Below, one piece after another: positions 56,701 to 64,000 of a stretch of DNA of 64,000 bases. Position numbers and translations under genes: made by a program. Every line of letters begins with the position of its first letter. The first letter of the stretch is position 1. The notes under the pieces were generated by a model. The model was not told where the DNA came from, searched no databases, and worked only from the letters and a program-made list of their open reading frames with translations. Source of the stretch: Fulvia fulva (taxonomy: Eukaryota > Ascomycota > Dothideomycetes > Mycosphaerellales > Mycosphaerellaceae); the NCBI RefSeq assembly GCF_020509005.1, contig NC_063022.1:372001-436000 (forward strand), written 5' to 3'.

Positions 56701-58272
56701 TCTCCCTTAATAAAGGTATTAGGTATCGGTCCTTAACTATAATAGTATTTAGGGCGCGGTAGTCGACGTAGACGTAGAGTCCGCCTCCTAGCTTTTTAAT
56801 AATTAATACGGGAGACGATATGTCTAATTTAGAAAGTTCGACCGTACCGTTAGCTAATCCGGGTTTATACTAAAGGCCTTCTTATAGGGTCGCTACGCTT
56901 CTGATCCTAGTTTCAAGTTGATCGTATAGTCGGACGGGCTGTACTTAGGTAGCTTGAACTCGCTCTTATACCTAAAGGCGTCGGCTAGGTCGTAATATTC
57001 GGGCGGTAGCTTGACCTTCGGGTCCTATACCTTGTTCTTATTTATAAAGATTTCTAAATTATCTAGCGACATAGCGAAGGTAGAGGTGTACTCCTCGTCG
57101 TCGAAATTCTCCGGCTATAGTACGAAGAGCTTATCGGCGTCTAGCTAGTCTTATCGCTTCTAGGCTCGCTTCACTATACGATAATAGGCGTCCGCGCTAA
57201 TAAAATAGATATTAGGTTCTAGCTCGGGTAATACTAGTTTCGGCGCCTTAGGCTTACTACCTTCTATTATTATCGTATAAGGCATGCCGTTCTAGTAATA
57301 ATATTAGTAGTAGGTAGGCTTATCGGAGCTAAGTGTCTTATGTTTAAAGCTATACAAAGGGTCGTATTCTTCGAGCTAGGAGATGCCTAGTACTAGGTCG
57401 TACTTGTCGAGGTTAGTAACGTAGTATAGCTCCTAACTAGTATAACTACCGATAGTAACGTCTATTAGTACTACTTCGAGTAGTCGTATAGCCGCTCCGT
57501 TAGCTATACGTAGGCGTCTTAGCCTTTCTAGCTTAAAGGTAGGGACTTTGTTTACGCGAACAAATTTTAGGTTAATAAACTTAGAGGAGGCGCTAGTATT
57601 AGAGAGGGTGAGTACGTTTGCTCTTCTACCTAATATACTAGTTATAGTACTAGTATACACTATATACTTTCTATACGATAGTTATATATATATAGGCGTA
57701 TAGGTGTTACCCTTAGCTATTACTATATATAGGTATTCTTCCTCTAAGGTATATATCTCGTAGTCTTGTTCTTCGTGTTTATAATTCGTAGATTCGTATA
57801 TTACTCCTTTAGCGCGATAGTACTAAGGAGCTAGGCATTTCCCTAAACGGGTAGTGCTTCGATCTAGAGGGCTAGCGCGTTAGTTATAGTATTAAGAGCG
57901 ATATATATCTCGCGGTCGACGTCGCCGGTACGCTACTTACCGCGGGAGTTATAAAGAATATATACGGGGTCGAGGCCGGTATATCTAGGTTTATAATAGC
58001 GGAAGTAGCGGCCTTACTAGCGTAGCTAGTCGCGGAGTTCGTCGGTAAGCTTAGGTAGTATAGTATAACGCTAGGGGATAGAGCGTACGGCCGGGCTAGC
58101 GTTCTAGGTACGCGTAGAGACCGTAAGCGTATTATTTATAGTAGGCGGCGCGGCTCGTAGTACTATACTAGCGCTCTATTATCTAAAGCCCTATTAGCCT
58201 TGTCCTTAACTACTACGACGCCCTTTACCGCCTTAGTAGGTGTCCTTATCCTTACTCCTCTTACTATATATA
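53792..58272 (-). pseudogene. Gypsy G gag-pol remnant
   Basis: Minus strand. RT at about 56430-56840: [19 protein letters not shown] (about 56765-56820), AKWFTKLNIVAVFN (about 56640-56690) and YLDNVLIYTD (about 56450-56485). Again the catalytic YLDD reads YLDN. RNase H is at about 55700-56000, integrase at about 54200-55000, and a protease-like stretch at about 57300-57660, part of which is still open (57433-57660) but has no start of its own. Gag remains at about 57850-58270. No intact frame. Confidence 0.82.
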
Positions 58273-58386
58273 ACGTGCTTTACTACCGAGCGGGCTATAC
58301 TACCGAGCGGGCCACTTTTGCTAAGAACTGTACCACTTCTATAGATATAGCTATATAACTACTATTATAGCGTATATTGTCTTCAA

Positions 58387-58583
58387 ACGAGGCCAAACTG
58401 ACCTTAGCTATCTAGGCTACGAAACGCGACGCGATAATTACGAATCGACTTGCTATAAAGGTATACGACGCGTCTCGAAGTATACTAGGGTATCGATTGA
58501 ATAGACGACCTCCTCGGGGTGACTACGAGCCCAATTCGAAGAAGCTTATAGAGCTAGAAGAGAGGGTGATACTTGAGTATATA
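58387..58583 (+). pseudogene. Pogo/Fot1-like transposase, N-terminal piece
   Basis: Plus strand reads NEAKLTLAI.ATKRDAIITN...YDASRSILGYRLNRRPPRGDYEPNSKKL.ELEERVILEYI, the helix-turn-helix (HTH_psq then CENP-B/Tc5 type) DNA-binding start of Fot1/Pot2 transposases. At least one TAG (Gln expected). The LINE interrupts it right after the YI codons; the 13-bp duplication ACTTGAGTATATA is at 58571-58583 and 61294-61306. Confidence 0.82.
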
Positions 58584-61293
58584 GATAGATAGATTTGTTA
58601 TTCCCCTGTTCTAGGACCCTATCCGGCCTATATAGGTATATATCTATTGTTATGTACAAAGGGAAACCCGAATAGGTGAAAACCCTTCCCGCCCCCGACT
58701 TCTCCTTATCTAGATTAGCTTTCCCTCTAAACGTACGTAGTCTATATTACTACCCCGTTAGCCCCCGCTCCTAGCCGGTCTCGTCGCGCTACGCCGTATC
58801 CTCTCTTCCTATACTACTCCTACTAGGCGGTACTGTTCTAGCTAGCCCTTCTCTAGTATCTAGTTCGTAATGCGCCGTAGGTCCTTAGCGTTGTTAAGAA
58901 GTGCCCTAATCGTCCGGTTCCTCGCCTTTGCTATCTACTCCCCCCTTCCTAGCGACTACCTCGGACAGACGAGGAGTACGTACCGTACGTTCTAGGAGCG
59001 ATAGCCGTAGGGGCAGCTAGTATTCGTGTATCCTAGAACCTTCCTCTATAATAGGTACCCCTAGAGGCCGATGTGTTCGCTTCGTAGTTAGGTTACTATA
59101 CTACTCTATGCCCTCGTAAGGCGGTAGTAGATAAGCTTCGGGGGGTGCTTGACCGCGGATTTTGTAGCTAACTATTCCTTAGGTTGTCCCGCTAGCTAAG
59201 GGCGTCTACTATGCCCTACAACCTAGTTGTTCCACCTCTCTTTCTATAGTTGCTCTACAAACGATTTCTTACCTTCCTATTATATTGCTAGCTGTTCGTC
59301 CCTTGCCCGGTAGTTCGGCTCGTTTCCGGGTCGAATGCCCCTATACGCTAGTACTAATTCGCGGGCCCTTACGACTATACTAGCGATGACCTTCTATACT
59401 AGGTACTATACCGACTTGCCTAAGTAGGAGGTCCGTAGTCCCTAGATATATAGGTCGATCGGCGGTATAGCGGTCTCGTGCTTAAGTATCCTCGTTAGTG
59501 TCGACTTATATGCCCCGGTAACCTTCCTTAGGCATTGGTTTTAGATCGTCGCTAGCGGCGCGACGAGTCCCTTCGATAGGCAGGCCCTCTCGCCTAAGGA
59601 CTACACTTAGCTACTATAGGTAAGGACTGGCCGTATAATAGCCGTATATAGAAGTCGTGACTGCCGGAAGTCCGCCCCCTATATAGACGTAGTGAGCCTC
59701 TAGTATGATGCTATATTCTGTTTAGCTTTCCGTAATATTGCCTATACGTGCTTCCTCTACCGTAGCGCCGGGTCTACCTATAGTCCGAGGATCCTGAGCT
59801 GATTTGCCGGGTTAGTCGTGTGCCCCTATATCTAGATAGAAGCTTGTATATTATAGAACCGTGGCCGGCGCGTAAAGTGTATCAGATTATACTTTTCTAG
59901 GGCAAACCGAGCCCCGTGCCTCCTAGCCCAGTCCTCGTAGATCTTGTGCTTCTCTTCTAGTAGCCTATAGTTCTCCTTAGTCGAGGAAGACTACGCTAGG
60001 ATGTTTATGTCGTCTACGAAGCCGCTCGTAGCGGTGTTCTGGGATTCTAGGGCTGGGAGCAGCGTCGCTATAAAGAAGAGGAATAGAATAGGTACTAGCG
60101 TTAAGCCTTACGGGATTCTAGTGTAGACTACTTGAAATGGGCTTCTGTACTAGCCGACTAGGATCGACGTACTACGGTTTTAGAGGTAGGACCGTACGAA
60201 GTTAACAAGCCACTTAGGGAGTCCCTTCGACCTTAGGATATAGAGTAGCCGCGGGTATAACACGTAGTCGAAGGCTCCCGATATGTCTAGGCTAAGTAAG
60301 GAAGCCACCTTGTCCCTATTCTTATACTAGATAGCCTTTACCTAAGAGGTGATAAGTTCTATTACGGATAGCGTCGATCGCTATAGGCGCGCACCTATCT
60401 AGGTGTCCGGGAGTAGAGAGTGTTCCTCTACCGCCTCGGAGAGTCTCGTTATAACTAGCTTCTTAAGCGCCTTCCTAAGAGTGTTAAGGAGCGCAATTAG
60501 GCGGTACGACTTCACCTACGTATAGTCTTCCTTCTACGGCTTGCGTAGGACCACTGTCGTCGATTGTTTAAAAGCTATCGGGTGGTACCCGGTCTGTAGG
60601 TAGGCGTTAAAGATCGCTATAACTGCTAGGGCTAGTTGATCTCTATACTTCTTTAGTAGCTCGTTTAGGATCCTATCCGGCCCCGGGGCTTTCTTCGCCG
60701 GCAACTTCCTTAGTACAGCGGCAACTTCTCCCTCGGATACCTCCTATTAGACCGCGATGCTAGGGGCTAGGGGAGTAGAGCTGTTTATGTCGCTTAGATT
60801 AGCCTCGACTAGGGGCGGGAAGAACTTACTAGCTAGTAGACGCGCCTTGGCCTCGGGGTCGCTAACCGGGCCACTAGGCGATTGTAGCGCTAGGATAGAG
60901 AAGGAGGGGCCCTATATAGGGTCCTATCGGGCCCATTTCGCTAGCTTCCACATCCTCTCTAGCTTGCCGGCGATTTCTTCTACTGTAGCCCTCTAGCCGA
61001 CTGCTTTCTCCCTTCGTATTATAGCTTTCTTCTGTTAGTATGCCTCCCTGTATACGTTCTAGGCCTCCTCGCTATAGCTGCTCGTCTATACCCGGCGGGC
61101 TCTCCTTGCTTCTCTTACTACCGCAGTGCACTCCGGCGTCTAGTATAGTTTAGACTATGTCGTTAGTTAGGTAAGCGGAACGTAAAGTGAGGTCGCTTTT
61201 CTTATTTCGTCTATCAACCCCTAGACTACTTCGTCTATCTCGTCTTTACTGTTATATTGCTACTACGCGATCTAGACTAGCCTCTTAGAGTCT
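58584..61293 (-). mobile_element. 5'-truncated LINE, second copy of the 12947-17916 family
   Basis: 2710 bp, matches 12947-15653 nearly base for base (RIPed in the same way) and stops there, so it lacks ORF1 and the endonuclease. GATA tail at the left edge. Target duplication ACTTGAGTATATA on both sides. The RT frame (FVDD near 60010-60025) is broken by TAG stops. 5' truncation is the usual outcome of incomplete target-primed reverse transcription. The plus-strand open stretch 60757-60996 is not a gene. Confidence 0.92.
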
Positions 61294-61306
61294 ACTTGAG
61301 TATATA

Positions 61307-61988
61307 CTCGAGCTAGATCTTAGAGGTTTCCCGCTATTAAAGGCTAGTATATAAGTAATAGCCGACTTATTACTATAAGAGAAGGGTCTTAAGCCCGCTA
61401 GTCTTAATTAGATAGACAGGTTTATTAGGCGGCATCGTGAGCTAAAGGTTCGTATAATACGTAGATACGATCGTTAGCGAGCCCTAATAGAAGATCTAGA
61501 CGTTATCGAGAAGTAGTTCTTACTTATACGTAATATAAAGGAGAAGTATAGCATTCTTAACTAGGATACCTATAACTTCGACGAGATAGGGTTTATAATA
61601 GGTGTCATTACGTCTTAGAGCGTCGTTACGGGTTCAGAAAGGCGTAGTAGAAAGAGGGAGGTCGTTTAATAGGGTAATAGAGAGGGAGTAGAGAGATAGC
61701 GTATTAGATAGCTCTTATACGAAGCGAGATTAGTAAGCTACGTAAGTCTAACGAGGCCCTTATATAGCGGAAAGCACGAAAGCGTAAGTACATTTAGTCT
61801 AGAGGGTCTCTAACCTTCGATAAGGCGTCGTAATTAATACCTCTAGAGGATACTAGGAGGTAGGAAGTAAGTAGAGAGTCGCTAGATAGTGTTCGGCTAG
61901 TACTAAGGCTACGACGCTATAAGCGATATAGCGAGTCGGGGCATAACGTACGTACCTATTAAGTAGACTCGCTAGATAGCGAAGAATC
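61307..61988 (+). pseudogene. Pogo/Fot1-like transposase, remaining pieces with internal deletion
   Basis: After the LINE the frame continues with LELDLRGFPLLKASI.VIADLLL, GLKPASLN.IDRFIRRHRELKV, then the start of the DDE domain (DTYNFDEIGFIIGVITS...VVTGSERR...GNRE, about 61570-61680), with the first catalytic Asp. The sequence then jumps, within about 30 bp (61675-61705), to the C-terminal coiled-coil block (QIALIRSEISKLRKSNEALI.RKARKRKYI, about 61700-61795), so the rest of the DDE core is deleted. A knuckle-like SGHNVRTY near 61935-61955 marks the usual C-terminus. Non-functional. Confidence 0.83.
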
Positions 61989-62172
61989 TATAAGGGCGCG
62001 CGTATTATAGGGTCTAAACGAGATAGTTATTGTTCTATAAAGCTACGAAAGAGGAGCGCGAGGCGCGGCGAAGTTATAAAGCAAAGCTAAGCCGCGCTAA
62101 CCCGATGTAGAAGGTCCGCGGTTTAGCCGGGCCGACGTAGCTATAGTGGGGGGTCGCGGGCTGCCCGTAATA
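61989..62172 (-). repeat. Gypsy H 3' LTR (184 bp)
   Basis: Same length and sequence as the F LTRs apart from RIP-type transitions. Confidence 0.92.
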
Positions 62173-64000
62173 GTATCCCCTCTCCTAAAACACGCCTTAG
62201 TCCTCTAAGCGTTATCCACCTTATAAGGCTACTTACCTATCGAGCTCTATAATCGCGCGAACGCCTAATTATCCTCTAGTGCCCTGTCGTTATCCGATAA
62301 CATCGTATTCGCTCTATTAAGACTATCCTCGACCGGCTTCCTTCGAGAAACATATTGCCTAGTTAGCTAGCTTGCCCTAGACCTATGTCTGTCTTCGGCT
62401 AGTACTCGCGTATAACCCTTATAACCAAAGTTAGGTATTATTATAGGCTCTATAGGCTCTACTCGAGTATCGAATATATACGGAGTAGATTCTATTAGAG
62501 ATTAGGCTCGAGGCGACTTATTCGTAACGGTGTCTTTCGGAATGACCCTAATCGTATTAAGCCCGAGTACCTTAGTAGCTAGTAGGGACCAGTTAGATAG
62601 AGCTACGAAGCCTATAGGCGTAGACAACTCCGGCCGGTTATAGTGAAAGTCTATAATAGCGGCGGCTACGTATTTAAGTATATCCTCTATAGGTTACTAG
62701 GTCTTACTATCCTCCTCGTTCTAATATCTAGCCCATTTCACCTTATGCTATATATCTACCTTACGCTTATACCCCTTCTTTACCTTACCTACCCGCTTAC
62801 GGGTATATATATTAAGGATCTTTCCTACCTCGTATATATACGTAGGTACTGCTACTATATCGGCTACTATATTAGCCTCGGTAGTGTTAGGTTCGATAGT
62901 TATCGGTAGTAGCGGCGCTAGATACTGCCCTTTAAGTAGTAGGAAATCGGGGTGGTCGGCTCGTTATAGTAGTGAGGTGTAGAAGCAGTTATTAAGTCCT
63001 ACTAGAGCGTCTAATAGTTTTAGTCAATAAGAGAGTCTAGCCGGTATGACTTCCGTAATCTAGTAGGGGCCGGTATATTTCCTATCTAGCTTCTTAGATA
63101 GTCGAGTCGTACGGATGTTCTTAGTACTAAGATACACCTAATTACCTACCTTATAGTCTAGAGGAATGCTTCGGTAGCGGTTTGCTACTTCTACTTAGAG
63201 AGCTTATAACATTCGTATATTCTCTTAAAGGTGCTTATAAAGCTCGCAAATTCGACGTATAAAGGTTTCTACTAATCGCGTATCTAGTCGCTAGAGAGTA
63301 GTTAGTCCTCCCTCCTTTCTAGCGTTTAGGTCAACTCGCTCTATAAACTTAGGGTTGTAGCCTAAGGTAGCGTAGAACGGCGACATACTAGTAGTCTCGG
63401 ACAGGTGATTATTAATCGCGAACTAAGCAAGGCATAGCCATTCTGCCTAGTCATCCTATACCTTATTAGTAAATATATAAAGATACTGTTCTATCGCCTA
63501 GTTAGTACGTTCTAACTGTCTATTAGTTTCTAGGTGATACAAAGAACTTAGCTTACGATTTGTACGGAGCATCTTATAGTGTTTCTTCTAGAAGGTAGCA
63601 ACCTACTACTTACTACGGTCTAATATAATAGTATTAGGAAACCCGCGCCGACAGAACATATATTTAAGGAAAAACCTTGCCGCATTCTATACTATTATTA
63701 CGCTAATAGGGATCAGCTCGACTTCCTTAGTAAGCCTATTAGTAACGGTCATAATGTTGTTATAGACTATGCCGTTAAGAGTGCTGTCTAGGAGTCCGAT
63801 AACGAAGTCGACTATAATATGTTTCTAAGGCCGATCTAGAACAGGAAGTGGCTATAATAATCCTAGTAGCTAGGAGTATAGAGATTTTATTATACGGTAG
63901 GTACGGCAATTCGCGGTATATCTACGTACGGATCTCGCTAATCTAGGCCAGTAGAATTTACGTACTACGAGTTCATAAGTACGAGCTCGTCCTAGATAGC
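62173..64000 (-). pseudogene. Gypsy H pol C-terminus and integrase remnant
   Basis: Minus-strand homologue of the integrase end of F. The stretch 62351-62584 still reads as coding-like (LGLNTIRVIPKDTVTNKSPRA) and keeps the pol tail that F has lost. No intact frame; the plus-strand open stretch 62643-62909 is an accident of stop loss. The catalytic core of integrase lies at about 63300-64000. Confidence 0.78.

Larger units (their letters stand above)
47897..58272 (-). mobile_element. Gypsy 'G': RIPed Ty3/gypsy, minus strand, 5' end lost
   Basis: 3' LTR at 47897-48094, followed by the polypurine-tract complement GTACCCCCCCTCC. The body continues to 48434, is interrupted by copia-2, and resumes at 53792 up to the pogo-like element near 58273. 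The 5' LTR is not in the window. Right flank position is approximate. Confidence 0.82.
58273..61988 (+). mobile_element. Pogo/Fot1-like DNA transposon, internally deleted, split by a LINE
   Basis: Left part to 58583, right part from 61307. Its left end is placed near 58273, after a run of TATA. Two direct 15-bp repeats, TACTACCGAGCGGGC, lie at 58281-58295 and 58298-58312. The right terminal repeat is not visible because gypsy H starts at 61989. Confidence 0.75.
61989..64000 (-). mobile_element. Gypsy 'H': second F-family Ty3/gypsy, 3' part only
   Basis: 184-bp 3' LTR at 61989-62172, then a polypurine-tract complement (GTATCCCCTCTCC) and pol remnants that follow 40155-41990 of F. The flanking target would be GAATC (61984-61988); the right end is beyond the window. 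It carries about 234 bp (62351-62584) absent from F. Confidence 0.9.

Noticed and set aside
57433..57660. 75-aa minus-strand frame as a separate small gene
   Set aside because: It is the surviving part of the gypsy G protease region; the frame has no own start context or neighbours.
62643..62909. 88-aa hydrophobic plus-strand frame resembling a membrane protein
   Set aside because: Leu/Ile/Tyr richness follows from TA-rich RIPed sequence; the stretch is antisense to gypsy H pol.
1..64000. Host genes, effector or secondary-metabolite cluster, tRNA/rRNA, CRISPR, bacterial defence system
   Set aside because: Every stretch can be assigned to a transposable element or its flank; no spaced repeats of CRISPR type, no tRNA cloverleaf and no intron-containing gene were seen. 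The CTAG/TATA richness that looks like an unusual code is explained by RIP.

Overview
The whole 64 kb reads as a nested graveyard of transposable elements from a filamentous ascomycete (Pezizomycotina). I see no host gene, tRNA, rRNA or CRISPR. The fungal assignment rests on four things: Tad-like LINEs, a Fot1/Pot2 (pogo)-type transposase, Ty1/copia and Ty3/gypsy elements of fungal style, and pervasive C-to-T decay confined to CpA/TpG with CpG spared, the signature of repeat-induced point mutation (RIP). Most reading frames are shredded by TAG stops where TGG or CAG codons stood.

Layout, left to right. (1) 1-12692: an old minus-strand copia (family 1) whose 5' LTR is split, with 5-bp duplication GGAAC, by a second RIPed minus-strand copia, 'A' (1179-12546). 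A is itself split, with duplication ACAAT, by a young, intact plus-strand family-1 copia (4760-10376), the only intact gene in the window (1543 codons). A's 5' LTR also holds a 204-bp non-RIPed MITE-like insert (12120-12323). (2) 12693-18884: remnant of a plus-strand gypsy gag, split by a near-full-length LINE (12947-17916, 14-bp duplication). (3) 18885-36112: minus-strand gypsy 'D', split by plus-strand gypsy 'E' (20061-26359, duplication AGTCT) and by a chimeric LINE (26949-30332, duplication AAGATATACT) whose 5' third is an unrelated sequence. (4) 36113-39090: copia 'C', truncated at its 3' side, sister of A and carrying the empty site for the young copia. (5) 39091-47896: a third copia family split by gypsy 'F' (39971-47143, duplication GGGAG). 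(6) 47897-58272: gypsy 'G', split by a lightly RIPed copia-2 (48435-53786, duplication ATACC). (7) 58273-61988: an internally deleted pogo/Fot1-like transposon split by a 5'-truncated LINE (58584-61293, 13-bp duplication). (8) 61989-64000: gypsy 'H', same family as F, running off the window.

The nesting gives a relative chronology. Outer layers are saturated with TpA. Copia-2 and the chimeric LINE are lightly mutated. The family-1 copia is clean, with LTRs differing at 1 of 236 positions. So transposition continued after most RIP had happened, and the young copia is the likely live element. Most interesting: the chimeric LINE with a foreign head, the recent copia with its matching empty site, the 204-bp MITE-like insert, twin leader hairpins that survive RIP because both arms mutate together, and gypsy D, whose LTR flanks do not match.
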